DNA of 64,000 bases from Bilabrum cf. latius (lineage: Eukaryota; Bigyra: Bicosoecida; Bigyra; Bicosoecida), in contig OZ237747.1 in the NCBI GenBank assembly GCA_965178125.1, positions 620,001 to 684,000 on the forward strand, read 5' to 3'. The position numbers and the translations under genes are program-made. The notes beneath the pieces were generated by a model. The model ran no database searches, had not been told where the DNA came from, and saw only the letters and a list, made by a program, of their open reading frames with translations. Numbering within the stretch: the first letter of the stretch is position 1; each line of letters opens with the position of its first letter. Positions 46,329-58,300 of the stretch are shown here, piece after piece.

Positions 46329-46509
46329 CCGCGGTGCCGAGAGTCTAAATCACGGCAGCTGCGTCATGCAGCGGCAAGTCTGACGGAGCCTGATTCTTGA
46401 GGTGCTAAGAGGAGTGGTATTCTGGTGCGGCATGAGGAGTGGGGGTGGTCCAGCTCCGGTCGTAACCATCGGAGAATCGGGATCCGAGAACAACCGGGTT
46501 TGCATCATG
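46329..46509 (+). repeat. Dispersed repeat R2
   Basis: Direct-orientation partner of 42793-42960, about 3.5 kb away, starting 11 bp after the stop of the membrane-protein gene. Divergent by substitutions and small indels. Confidence 0.8.
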
Positions 46510-46702
46510 ATTGCGGCGACTCCAAGGAGCCTCGTCAGGTGGCTTGCAGTCAGTCTGGAAGGGGTGCGTGAGAGCTGGCGGCGGGTCAGCACTGCGAGGA
46601 AGGACGATGTCGCCATCCATGGGATGAGACACGCTTTCGGATGATTGTTTGGAGAGGCACAAACGAATAGAATCAGATTTAGCATGTTTCAACATAGCGC
46701 CA

Positions 46703-47711
46703 TCACAGCCCCGTCGTGCCTCCCATGGCGGCAGCATGCTCCTCGTCTTCCTCCTGCAGCAGCACGCAGCCCTCTCCTGTAACACCCGCCGGCTCCACGA
46801 TCATCCTACACGCCCGCTGGGCGCATCCCGGATGCTGTAGCAGCCGCAGCATACGCATGGGGCCGTCTGGCCTGCCGAGCGGGCCAGCCTGCGTGGGCAT
46901 CCCGGGACTGGGGACGGCCACAGGCCCCTACACGATGACCTGTCCACTGGGTTCGGCACCCCCTGTAGCTGCTGCTGCTGTTGCTGCTGCTGCCGTATCC
47001 TTAGTTCTTGGAGTGAGGCAGCCCTCATCTGCCTCTTTCAGCCAAGGCAGTCCCCCACAGGGACCAAGGCAGGGGTCGTCCACCAGCCAGGGAGCTGGGC
47101 ATACCGAGTCCGAGTGCTCTGGAGCTGCGCCTGCGCTTGCGCTTGCGCTTGCGCCTGTGCTCGCCAATAGTTCCGTTGAGCTGGAAGTGGCAGATGACGT
47201 TGTTGTCTCCGCTCCACTTCTATCCTTGGCACTGTCCCCCTGCTCGTTCTGGTCCTTGTCCTATTGATTGTCCTATGGTTTGGCATCAGCAGCTCCACCC
47301 GCAGGTAGCACCCCCAGCACCTCCACCATCGCACCGCTTGGGTGCCAGAGAACACCCACGCCATCGAGTGCCTCTGCCTCCGCAGCCGCCACCTGTTGTA
47401 GCTTAGAGGCGATGGCCAGCGCGGCCGCATCCGCCCCGCCTGTGGAGTCAGCCAGCGTGAGGAGCAGCCTGACGGTGGGGCTGCAGCACCAGGCCAGGCC
47501 AAGGGCGGCCTTGCTCAGCGCCGCGGAACCTCCCGGCGCTGCGCTCCCCGCGACCTCCTTTGCGACCACCGCGGTGGCCTGGTTGGTGACGAGGACGGGC
47601 AGGTTGTGCTCGGCGGCCAGCGCGAGGAGCTCCCTGGACAGGAGGGCCAGGGCGTTGGCGCGGCGCCAGGCGGGGGCCGTGGTCGTATCTCCTCGCGTCA
47701 GGGACGCGACG
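46703..47711 (-). CDS. RAD51-family paralog, C-terminal exon only
   Basis: An exon starting after a TGTACAG acceptor (minus strand, 47711) runs to TGA 46703, with three TAGs read as Gln. It begins at the end of Walker B (SVASLTRGD) and continues with the family pattern ANALALLSRELLALAAEHNLPVLVTNQ (Rad51 'L..LA..f...vvvTNQ') and AALGLAWCCSPTVRLLL ('PALG..W....RL.L'). This resembles RAD51B or XRCC3 rather than RAD51 itself. A Gln/Ala/Gly-rich low-complexity region follows, ending with a longer C-terminus than usual. Walker A and the N-terminal domain should lie at higher coordinates, but within about 230 bp the sequence becomes the inverted duplication unit C, and I find no upstream exon in the window. 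Either an intron spans the duplication or the gene was cut by it. Confidence 0.65.
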
Positions 47712-48321
47712 CTGTACACGTATAGAAATATCTAGGCCATTTGAACCATGAGGCCCAGGCGGCGGGTGCGGGCCCCGGCGGACCGACACAGCCCTGCGCT
47801 GTGGGTGAAGCACCATGTCGCTGCGCGGCCATGGGCTGTCACGCGGGCCATGCCGTACTGTCCTTGCCCTTTTGCGTCCTTCAGACACCGCACTCGTTTA
47901 TTGGGGGGACATTGTAAAATTCATCCTGTCCACTTCTGCACCTATGGAGTTATCGATGCCGGTAGATGCTCTCCGTCGATAGCCTCGGTGTGGCCGCTGA
48001 TGCGCTGTCTTGCTATCGTCACCAGAGTGCGAGATCTCTGTGGGTCACCACGTCTCTTCGAGGTCAACGGCCGCTGGTGTCCAGGTTCGGCTCGCTGTTT
48101 GAGGCCTGCCAGTGGCAGCTGCGCTTGCACTGCATTTCAGCTTGCACGGTATTTCAGGCCCCCAATCAGCCTGGTGGGGGCGTGGAACAGCCCGTCAGGC
48201 ACCTCGGTATCTTCTCGCCCCGGTGCACTCACTGTCAGCTCGATGCCGTCAGATCGCGCCTCCACCGTGAGGACTCATTCATGAGCCATGGCGCCCAGCA
48301 CAATCAGCGGCACATCGACCA

Positions 48322-49129
48322 GCTCATGTCCACCAGCGCGCCGCAGCCCTCTCACGCAGCCCTGCAGCAGGGGTCCCTGGGCGCGAGTCCCGGCTCGCAG
48401 GGGCACTCTGAGGTGGCTTGGCGGGCGGCCCGGCGCTGGAGGAGGGGCAGGCTAGCGGCGCTGGCTCATGTGGCACACCGGAACGATTCGTCTGGGATCG
48501 TGGATGAAGAAGACGACGAGGGCGAGGACGAGGAGGCGCTGGAGGGCGGCAGGGCAGGTGGGGCGGGCCTCGGCTCGGTCGGCAAGTCCGATCATGGGAG
48601 AGAGAACAGCCGAGAGCTGTCTGGGGAAGCGGCCGCTACAAACGGACGGGATTCAGCTGCGCCAGTCACTCGGTTGGCGGACGACCTGGTGGATGCTGAG
48701 TCAGGGCACGGAGGCCTGTCACGCGGCAGGGCTGGCACTGCAGATGCAGGCGCGCCCAGGCGGATTGCTCGTCGCAGGGAGGGCGCCGCAGGGGCCAGAG
48801 CAGATGGGAGCGATGCCGGTGGAGGAGGGGCGGGGAGTGGGTATGGCAGCAGCGGCACAGGCCCCGGGCCCGGTGGGAGCGGCGCGCTGCGAGCACCACG
48901 GAGGCGAAGGAGCAGGCACGCGAGCCAGCCGGGGGGCTACCTGAGCAGCAGTGGGGAGGAGCTCAGCGACACTGGCGAGGAAGTGGGGGATGCAGTGAAC
49001 ATGGGGCTGGGGGGCTGGAGGGGGGGAGACGGGTACGTGTCGGCAAGCGGCGGGAGCAGCGCGGGCGAAGGGGATGCAGGCACGGGTGCGCATGGTCGGA
49101 TACCTGGGATCGGATCCGATACTGAGTGA
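48322..49129 (+). pseudogene. Truncated 3' copy of the acyltransferase gene (copy C)
   Basis: Encodes LMSTSAPQPS to IPGIGSDTE, TGA 49129, nearly identical to the tail of the intact gene. The open frame extends upstream to 47966 through the same prefix found in copy A (MSHGAQHNQRHIDQ). It has no membrane domain and therefore no acyltransferase function. Substitutions relative to copies A and B are mostly conservative (e.g. DTGEEVGDAVN). Confidence 0.8.
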
Positions 49130-49602
49130 TGGGGCTTCGGGGAATGGTGGACTGGATCTATGTTTCTTCTGGATCGCGTGGCTAGTGTCCGTGAAACTCG
49201 AGTGATTCAGCTTCGGAGCGCATTGCTTGGCAATCAGCGATCGAGCAGAGGGATGTTGCTGGGGAGGAAGAGGGCAGTATGATATGGCCAGGTGGCTTCC
49301 GCTGCATGCCACTGGCATGATGGGAGGGCACCTGGAGTGCAAATGCCGCCATGCTGAGGGGCCAAGGACCAGGGGGTGGATCGAGTCACAGACTGAGCAT
49401 CTGACATAGAAAATCAACGGGTGTAATCTCTTTAGCAACCTCCCCCCCTTTCCCACTGGATCGCCGCGAAACACACGCTCCGATCGGCAACTGGCATAGT
49501 GAGGCATCTTGATGTGGATCCAAATTTCGGGATAGTCTAGCAAGACAGTGGAGAGTGCGATACAGTCTCGAAGTTTCTCTTCACACACCACCATAGAGAT
49601 AC

Positions 49603-51742
49603 ATGGACGCCATCACCGATGCAGTGAAATGTGGGGATCACCGCAAGGTATGGGAACTCCTCGACTAGCAACCGAGCCTTGCTTCTCAAAGCTAGGTTGA
49701 CGGAAATACTTTGCTCCATGTTGCGGGTAAGAGTACTCGCACAACCCCGATGCGTTAGAAGCCTTGTGAACTGCTTGCAAGCTTTCCTTTCTGTTGGGCT
49801 CAGCAAACCATATGCAGCTGTAAGCGGGAATGCTTCGATGGTAGAGTGTTTGTTGAAGGCTGGCGTGGATATCAACAAGAGGAACAGGAATCAAGAGACT
49901 CCTGTGTACTGCTTTGCGAGGAATGGTCATGCTGACTGCTTAGATCAGGTGGTTGGCGCTGGTGCTGACGTGAATGCAGCAAAAGCAGGTGGATCCGTGC
50001 CGCTGCATATTGCAGTCAAGAACGGGCATGTGGACTGCGCGCGTGTGTTGGTGGAGGCCGGGGCGACAGTGGATGCAATGACTGCGAAGGGAGCATCGCC
50101 TCTGTACATCGCCTGTCAGGAAGGTCAGTTGGAGTGCGCGCGTGTGTTGATCGGGGCTGGCTGCAATGTGAACGCTGCCATCGAGGGCGGGTATGTGCCG
50201 CTGCATATTGCAGTCAAGAACGGGCATGTGGACTGCGTGCGTGTGCTGGCGGAGGCCGGGGCGACAGTGGATGCGAAGACTATGAAGGGAGCATCGCCAC
50301 TGTATCTGGCCTGCCAGCACGGTCAGTTGGAGTGCGCGCGTGTGTTGATCGGGGCTGGCGGCAATGTGAATGCTGCCATGGAGGGCGGGTATGTGCCTCT
50401 ATATGCAGCAGGCCAGAAAGGGCATGTGGACTGCGTGCGTGTGCTTGTGGAGGCCGGCGCGACAGTGGATGCGAGGAGTATGAGGGGAGCATCGCCTTTG
50501 TACATCGCATGTCAGCACGGTCAGATGGAGTGCGCGCGTGTGTTGATCGGGGCTGGCTGCAATGTGAACGCTGCCATGAAGGGCGGGTATGTGCCGCTGC
50601 ATATTGCAGTCAAGAACGGGCATGTGGACTGCGTGCGTGTGTTGGTGGAGGCCGGGGCGACAGTAGATGCAATGACTTCGAAGGGAGCATCGCCACTGTA
50701 CAAGTCCTGTGAGCACGGTCAGATGGCATGCGTGCGTGTGTTGATCGGGGCTGGCTGTAATGTGAACGCTGCCATGAAGGGCGGGTATGTGCCGCTGCAT
50801 ATTGCAGTCAAGAACGGGCATGTGGACTGCGTGCGTGTGTTGGTGGAGGCCGGAGCGACAGTGGATGCGAGGACTGCGAAGGGAGCATCGCCTCTGTATC
50901 TGGCATGTCAGCACGGTCAGATGGCATGCGCGCGAGTGTTGATAGGGGCTGGCTGCAATGTGAACGCTGCCATGGAGGATGGGTATGTGCCGCTGCATGC
51001 AGCAGGCCAGAAAGGGCATGCGGACTGCGTGCGTGTGCTTGTGTAGGCCGGCGCGACAGTGGATGCGAGGATTGCGGACGGAGCATCGCCTCTGTATCTG
51101 GCATGTCAGCACGGTCAGATGGCATGCGCGCGAGTGTTGGTAGAGGCGGGGTCGAATGTCAACGCCCAAGGCCAAGGCGGCAACACACCGCTTCATGCTG
51201 CCGTTGAGTGTGGACGACTCGAATGCGCTAGAGTGCTGCTTCATGCAGGCGCAAGTAAAGAGATCAAGAACGACGCAGGTAAAGTGCCTGCACGGCTGCT
51301 GCCAACACGCCGATTAATTATTGTTGAACAGGTCAGTGCCACAGTCCGCCTGGTAGAGCGCTTCAGCCTCAGAGCGCATTAGCTGGCGGCATGGAGGCAG
51401 GCAGCCATCGCGCAGAGAGATGCTGCTCTCGTGTTTAATGCTGCAGCCACTGGCAGGCCACTAGAGCTGGGCAAGCGGCTGGGGCTGGGCAAGCTGGCGG
51501 GCGGGCTGGAGAGGAAGGGGCCAGTCTCTGGTGGCAAGCTGGTGTCTCCGCTGCATGCAGCCATGCTGGGTCAACACAGGGAGTGTGTGAAGGTGCTGCA
51601 GGAGTATGGGGCTTTGCTGGGGGACGAGGAGCAGGCCTGGATCGAGCGGCTTGTTGCGGCATAGACGTAGGTGAAATCGTATCAGGATCGAGTGCGGGAG
51701 CTGGAGGCTCGGCTGGCGGCGTTGGGGCATGCACCTGGCTGA
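49603..51742 (+). CDS. Ankyrin-repeat protein, copy C
   Basis: Exons 49603-49726 and 49818-51742, with a 91-bp intron (GTAAGAGT...ATATGCAG); 682 aa, TGA. Splicing produces NTLLHVAAVSGNASMVECLLKAG. TAGs read as Gln: two in exon 1 conserved with A and B, one at 51046 (VLVQAGATVDAR, where sister repeats have Glu), one at 51380, and two near the end (51662, 51668). At 51668 copies A and B carry CAA. It has about 15 ankyrin repeats, a separated sixteenth, then a coiled coil shorter than in A and B. DNA repeat period is 198 bp. The ALG3 start lies 120 bp downstream on the same strand. Confidence 0.9.
50000..51180 (+). repeat. 198-bp tandem repeat array inside ankyrin gene C
   Basis: The GGTCAG(T/A)TGG block recurs at 50123, 50321 and 50519, each 198 bp apart. 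Near-identical units suggest homogenisation within the array. Confidence 0.85.
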
Positions 51743-51861
51743 TGCAAGACTACCAGATGGTGTGGTGTGACTTCTTCGTGGCGCCGCACTCGTCATCCTG
51801 TGGCAAACCATTCCAATACAACGGCCGTCGCTATTACGATAGGTATAGCAGTTATCGTAGC

Positions 51862-53919
51862 ATGGGGAAAATACGAGGATCTTTATATGCTGCGACGAAG
51901 CCCGCTTCGAATCTGCTTCAGCTGGTTCATGGCATGCTTTTCGACTGGTAGTACTTCGGATGGACGATGGCAGCTTTGCTGGCATTTGAAGCGATTGTTT
52001 CAGCGGTTATCATTTTGAAGGTACCATGTAAGATAATTTGTATTATTCGTGATGGGTTCTCTGTTGCTTCGTACACTGCAGCGGGAACAGTTTTGGATTG
52101 TACGCTCTTTGAACCTGCGCAGATACCGAGATCGACTGGAAGGCCTACATGCAAGAAGTAGAAGGCGTATTTGTGCAAGTAAGTCGAACTAGTTGCAGAA
52201 TACTTTGAACGACCTACATCATGCTACATTATGTCTGCTCTGACCGCGATCCACAATTCACTGCAGGGCGACTTCGACTACTTGAACCTGCGAGGGGATA
52301 CCGGGCCGCTCGTGTATCCAGGTTTCTTTGTCTGGTTTTATGGATTGCTTTGGAAAATAACTGACAACGGGACCAACATAGCTCGGGCGCAGTGGATCTT
52401 CTGGGGGATTTACCTGGTGTTCCAGTTCGTGGTGCTGTCCGTGTACAAGAAGACGCGCCCGCACGCGCCATGGCTAGCCGTCATTCTGTGCCTCAGCAAG
52501 CGCATGCACTCTATATTTGTGCTTCGCCTCTTCAACGACCCAGTGGCCATGCTGTTCGCGCACGGCGCTGTATGGTGCTTCTCCAGCCACCGCTGGCTGG
52601 TTGGCTCGCTGCTGTACTCGCTAGGGGTCGGCATGAAAATGAACGTCCTGCTGTTCGCCCCGGCGCTGCTCCTCCTGTTCCTGCGTAACACGGGCATCTG
52701 GGGAACTTTCTTGAACCTCTCTGTGTGTGCGGGGGTGCAGATCATCGTAGGTGCGCCCTTTTTGGCGACCTACCCGGTGAGCTACCTCAAGAAAGCGTTC
52801 GAGCTCTCGAGGGTTTTTTTCTACAAGTGGACCGTAAACTTCAGGTTCCTGCCCGAAAACATCTTTGTTTCCAAGCAGCTGGCACTCCTACTGCTTGCGC
52901 TGCACCTGGGCGTGCTGGCGGTGGTGATTGCTTCGTGGACCTGGAGGCTCGTGAGGGCGAGCGAGCACCTAGCGGTGGCTGCAACCGACGATGATTCGGA
53001 ATCAAAGAAGAGGTCGTTATCCGGCGGGGGGCGATCCGCCTTATCTCTCGAGCTGGCCGTCGGCAAGGTGTCGCCGAGATTGCCATCGGGACCCACCTCT
53101 GCGCTCCTCCCCCAAGCAGGTGGCAGCTCGAGCTCGAGCTCGTGGTTCGGTTGGATGCTGGCGCCCTCTCCCGCGCTGAGCGCGCACTCATTCGACGCAT
53201 TGGCAGCTGCTTCTGACCGCGGTGGGGCTGCCCCATTGGCGGTCGCCCTGCGTGCATCAGAAGCTGACCTGAAGTCAATCGAGAAGGGCCTGTGCAAGGA
53301 CTCGCCGCTGTTCATCGCTGCATTGCTGTACGCCAGCAACCTCGTTGGCGTGGCCTTCGCGCGCACGCTGCACTACCAGTTCTACTCATGGTACGTGTCT
53401 AGCGTGCCCCTGCTGCTCGGTGCATCGGGCGCACCGGCATACGTAGTTGTGGTCGCCTCCGGTTTGCTCGAACTGGCTTTCCTGACGTTCCCCTCGACGA
53501 GCGAGAGCTCCATTGCCTTGCACCTGGGACACCTGCTCGTGCTGGGCGCAGTGCTGAGCGCCGATGCAGGTTCCTTTGCCCTGCCATGGTCATGGGGAGT
53601 GCCTAGACGATTGGCGGGCGACAGGGCAAGGGCTGGTCAAGATGAATCTGGCTCGAGCGGTGGAGGTGTGGGTGTGTGGCTCCTTGCTTGCATTGGGTGG
53701 ATCGACGGCGTGCTGCGAGGGTTGGGTGCGGGTACTGGTGCGGCATGGGAGGCCGGGGAGGGGCAGGAGGGGTGGTTGCTGCGGGTGTCGGGCAAGGAAC
53801 ATGGCGGTGAGGAAGGAGGTGCGCCTGAGGTAGAGGGAGCCAAAGCGGCCTCCAAGGGCCGGGGTCCAAGCCGGTCAGGTGGGAGGGGCAGACAGGGGAA
53901 GGCTGGCAGCAGGGGGTGA
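51862..53919 (+). CDS. ALG3: ALG3 alpha-1,3-mannosyltransferase (dolichol-P-Man dependent)
   Basis: Exons 51862-52027, 52123-52178 and 52267-53919; introns 95 and 88 bp; 624 aa, TGA. It adds the first lumenal mannose to Man5GlcNAc2-PP-dolichol in the ER. Splicing builds the hallmark YTEIDWKAYMQEVEGVF joined to GDFDYLNLRGDTGPLVYP. Further ALG3 landmarks: MHSIFVLRLFNDPVAML, GVGMKMNVLLFAPALL, KWTVNFRFLPE, LHYQFYSWYVSSVPLLL and FPSTSESSIALHLGH. Many TM helices follow the family pattern. One TAG (51949) is read as Gln in DWQYFGW. It is longer than human ALG3 (438 aa) because of a roughly 95-residue polar insertion (about 52985-53270) and a Gly-rich hydrophilic tail of about 115 residues. Start chosen as MGKIRGSL; an upstream in-frame extension exists. 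Confidence 0.95.
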
Positions 53920-54021
53920 AAGATACGCATCCACACGGATGGTTGGTTTCGAGTTGCTGGACAATCGTTTCGTTTGTAAGCTCCAGTTTACACTCAAGAA
54001 TCACGTGCAACCCTATATTTA

Positions 54022-54071
54022 GGCAGGGTCAAGGCCTCGGTATTATATATCGGCAGGGTCAAGGCCTCATG
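54022..54071 (-). repeat. 17-bp direct repeat spanning a stop codon
   Basis: GGCAGGGTCAAGGCCTC occurs twice, 37 bp apart. The right copy contains the TGA of the minus-strand gene (54059-54061); the left repeats the gene-end sequence in the 3' flank. Confidence 0.8.
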
Positions 54072-55159
54072 GTAGCCGCCACCGCTAGTGCTGCAGATAC
54101 ACCCGCTGCCAATCCGAGCGTTCTGGCGAGGCTTGACTCGCGCTAACTCGCCCCGCTTCCGAACAGGACGAACGGGTGCGGCGACGCGGCGGCCTCCTCA
54201 GTTCCCTTGCTGCCCCCCTCCTGCTCCTCCTGCTCCTCTTCTCCTCCCGCTTCCTCTTGCTCCTCCTCCTCGGGGCCCCCTTCGGCATTGTGCCCGGTGG
54301 AGCCCACCTGGCTCTCCTGCTCGCTGCCCTACTCAGCGGCAATGGCACCCGCCGAAAGACTGGCCTATGCCTTGGACGTCCCCTTCCTATCGGCGGACTA
54401 CTCTTTGCTCGCTTCACTCCCGGGAGCGTCGCTGGCCTCCTCCTTGGTATCATCGTTCTTGGATTCGTCATTCTTCTTGCCGTCCTTTGACGCCTAATCT
54501 TCCGCATCTAACGCCTGACTACCACCGATGGCTGTGCCTGCAGCCTTCATCGTCTCGTAGCTGTCCATGACTTTGCCTCCGACAACTGCAGCAGCCGAAC
54601 TGGATGCCTGGTCGCTCTCAGCAGCTTGAGGGTCAACAACCCCCGCGGGTTTGGACGCAGCATCCTGCTATGCTTGTGCACGAACCCGTTTCGCTTCAGA
54701 CTCTTCTACTACAAGCGTTCCACTGCCGTCGCCGTCGCCATTCGCGCTCGGTCGAAGCTAGCCGTGCACAACTGCCGCTTTGCCATCGCCATGAGCCCCA
54801 GTCACGATGACGTCCACATCCTGAGGTTTTTTGCTAGGTGATACGTCCGATTGGCCCGAGCCTGCAATCGCATCTGCAAGTGTGGCGTGGGTGTCGGCCT
54901 TCTTGCTCTCTGAAGTACCAGTAGAACTGTCCAGCGCTGCCTCGGCCTTGTCGAGGCGGTCCGATAGGGATTTTACCAAATTATACTTCGCATCTGAAAG
55001 AACTCCTGCTACCTCGGGCTTCTTGGAGCCATCCAGTGCAGTTCCCGCTTCTATGGATGGCCTTAGGGCGGCAGACCCCGATTTGTGCGAGACTCTCGCA
55101 TGAAGTGCGGCGTCACCCAGGCCCAAAATAGAAGCCATGACAAGTATATTGAATAGCAT
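54059..55159 (-). CDS. Secretory acidic low-complexity protein, unknown
   Basis: ATG 55159 to TGA 54059, 366 codons, about eight TAGs read as Gln. N-terminal signal peptide (MLFNILVMASILGLGDAALHA), then a polar Ser/Ala/Lys/Asp-rich body without cysteines. Next a Glu/Gln-rich tract (EEEEQEEAGGEEEQEEQEGG) and a C-terminal hydrophobic stretch (LGLAAGVSAALAVAA) that could be a TM or GPI-type tail. No family recognised; a mucin-like or ER-lumen acidic protein are possibilities. It starts 162 bp from the divergent Dispatched-like gene and converges with ALG3. Confidence 0.7.
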
Positions 55160-55321
55160 ATCAGAAACTCCGAAAGAGTGTAGATCGATTGATGGATGGG
55201 CGCTCTACACGGTCAGAGTTGTATTAAACCTCTGGCTCTATGGTATTAGCACTGCACAATTGATTTAATCGGATTCCGTTCGCCCGGAGTTGATATTTCG
55301 AAACCGATCCTCGGCGACCGA

Positions 55322-58300
55322 ATGAGCAGCTCAACACTTCGTAGCAGAATGAACAACTTGCAGGACTCCAAGCTGCAAGTAGCGGCACCCAGCAGCCAAT
55401 CAATCGAGCACGAAGAGTTCGGTCCGAACCGGCACGCCCCAGAGCAGTACAGGGTCTCCCTATGCGACACCCGAGTTGCCGTCTCGAGCCGGGTGGCCCA
55501 GGCAGCAGTGGCATACCCATGCGTGAGAGTAGGATTCCGTGGGCGCAAACTGAACAAAATAGACTGTTCATGCATGCCTCGCGCATGGCACGCTTCGCCA
55601 AGCCGCTTGGAATGGCTTGCAGCACCCCTTCTGCTCCCATCGCCGCTGCGGGTTTGCCTGCGGCTATGCTGCCGTGCTGCCCATGCAGGCCCTGCGCACG
55701 CCCCACTGCACGCTCCCGCGTCTACTCGCCCCGTCCCCTTTAAGTTGCAGTGCATAGTATTATCCGTGCTGGGATTCTTCATCTTCTGCATGGTGGTCCT
55801 GGTGGCCACAGGACAGGCAGCGTTCTCCCAGGTCTCCGACTACGACCTCATGCTGAGAGACAAAGGTGAGCAGCATTCTGAAAATCGAGTTGGGAAGCGC
55901 GTTCATTGTACTGTTTATGCTCACATGCCGCTGCATGTACTCGTGACTGTCGCTTGATCTGCTTGGATCTGACATGCGATGCGCGTGCACACGGCCAGCA
56001 CTCACTGGCACCGTTTGGGCTCGGCAACCAGTGCCGAGACCTCTTTTCCGCACCTACTGCCCGTTCGCCCGTTCTTTACAAGGAAACCAACACCGCAGCT
56101 GATGTGCAACAGATGCAGGCGGTTGACCGAGCGATCGCCCAGCTTACTGGCGGCGACGGAGGAGCAGTGCTGGAACAGCCCCAGCAAACTGCGGACCCCG
56201 TCTCACTGGACGTGCTGCTGCTTGCCAAGGGCAGCGGCAGCGACGTGCTGCTCGATGGTAACAAGCGCAGGGAAATTGCAGCGGCGATTGCATCTTTGAT
56301 CCTGGATGCAGACTTTCCCAGAACCTGCCACGTTCTCAACTCCACCACTGGAGTATGCTCCGCGCCTCTGTCCCCCTTCATGCTCGACTACGACGCAAGG
56401 ACCCTACCAGATGATATCGTAGCCTTAGACTAGGATCCGCAAGTCGCGTGGGCCGGCGGAACTTCCCCTGTGCCAAGGGTACGTCTGGCATCCAGCCCGG
56501 TGCCAGGGAGCAGCCTGCTCGGCCCCGACACGAACGCAAGCACAGCAAGGCAGATCCTGTTCCGGTACGCCAACCCCGAGGAGGCTGCCTCCAGGGGCAT
56601 GATCCTCGAGGCAGAGGTGCCGCTCTACTCGTCCCTCCGCACTCTCTTCTTCGACCGTGATTTTGGCCGGGTGCTGGAGGAGGGCGAGGGCGAGCTAGAG
56701 GAGCAGCGGGCCAGGGGAGAGGACTACGGCGTGTCGCTGAAATCGCGCTTTCTGCGGCTGAGGATGGCGCAGGGTATGCCGCTCGAAGGGTTTGCGAACG
56801 AGGAGGACCGCCCCAGGGAGCAGCAGCTCGAATGGGGCGAGCTGATGGGGGAGACGGCAGACGAGACAAACATGGATCGCTTCAAGCAGGACCCAGCTCC
56901 AGAGGGAGTCGAGCTGGTCCTCTTCAGCGGAGCGATCATGGAGCGCGAGTTTGAGCGCCGCGCCATCGAGGACATGTATTGGGCGGGCGCCTCCATGCTC
57001 TTCGTGTTCCTGTACACGTGGTTCCATACGGGGTCCATCGTGCTGGCAGCTGCCGGTCTCTTCATCATCTTCAGCGCAATGCCCATCGGGATCTTTATCT
57101 ACAGGCTGGTGTTCCAGATCCCGTACGTCTAGACGCTTCACGGCATGAGCATCTTCATCCTGCTGGGCCTCTCGGCAGATGCGGTCTTCCTGGTGCAGGA
57201 CTCGTACCAGCAGGCCCCTGATGTCACTCCCGCAAAGATCTACCAGATTCTCTTCCGCATGGACCAGGAGGCGTGGGCAACCGGTGGTGCATCACCCGAG
57301 CAAGCCCACGGCAGCAACAGAGCTAGTATCCCGTCGAGGCAGGGCAGCCAAGGCGCCAAACGAGCAGACGATGACAGCTTTACCGAACGGGACGAGATAG
57401 CAGACGCCCGTCAATCGCGCGCAGAAGAAGAGGCCCTCGTTGCTCGCATTGCATACACGTGGAGCCGGGCCTCTACCAGCCTTACCGTCACCACGCTGAC
57501 CACCATCGTGGCCTTCCTCGCCACGGCCGGCTCGAGGATCATGCCGGTGTCAACCTTCGGGATCTTCGCTGCCACGATCGTGTTCGCCAACTACTGCCTG
57601 GCGCTGTCTCTATACCCCGCTGCCATCGTGCTATGGGAGCAAAACATGCGCCCGTGCGAGGCAGCCTGCGCTCGCGTGCTGTGCGGTTGCTGCTGCGCTG
57701 GCGCAAGCTCACAAGAGGCAGCAGAGCTGCAAACGTCGGGCTCCGTCGACAGCATCCCCAGCGCTAATGCTAGCAGCACAGTGGTCTCCCAGTCGCCCAT
57801 GCAGTCTTCCAGCGGTATCACGACTGCAAGCAGCAGGGAACAGCAGAAGGAGAGACAGGGCCAGGAGCCCCAATCGCTGCCGATGCCGGGCTAGCAGGCA
57901 GGGCTGTTTCTTCTGAGCACGAGTGAGAAAGATGGGCATGCGGAGCCCAAAGTAGAGCGGCCCATCGAAATCTTCTTCCGGGACTACTGGAGCGAGTGGA
58001 TCTATGTGGCTCGGTTCCCCATCCTCGCCGCGTTTGCCGTGCTGCTGGGCGTGTTTGCCTATTTGGCCACGCAGCTGGAACCGCTGACCCAGCAGGAGCA
58101 GTGGTTCCCCGAGAGCTTTTATGCCGGTGCAGCGCTGGCTTGGCTCGACGATGAGTTCCAAGTCACCGAGCGAGACAGCACGGTGGAAGCTGACATCACC
58201 TGGGGAGTCGCTGGCATCAACCGAGACGGGACCAGCAGGTACAAGCCCGCCAACCCAGGGCGCGCCGAGTGGGACGAGTCATTCGACATGTCTTCCCCAG

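Larger units (their letters stand above)
47938..51765 (+). repeat. Segmental duplication unit C (inverted relative to A and B)
   Basis: Homology with unit A (reverse complement) starts at the CACCTATGGAGTTATCGATGCC block at about 47938 and runs through the acyltransferase 3' fragment and a complete ankyrin gene to about 51765. It shares with A the non-acyltransferase prefix before the breakpoint, so C derives from an A-type, already truncated unit. Downstream of the ankyrin stop it resembles B (GATGCAAGACTACCAGA). Confidence 0.85.

Noticed and set aside
51283-51382. Extra intron before the ankyrin C-terminal unit (GTAAAG...CATTAG)
   Set aside because: Tempting because the copies differ here, but the simple donor/acceptor pairs break the downstream frame, whereas plain read-through with TAG=Gln is open in all three copies.
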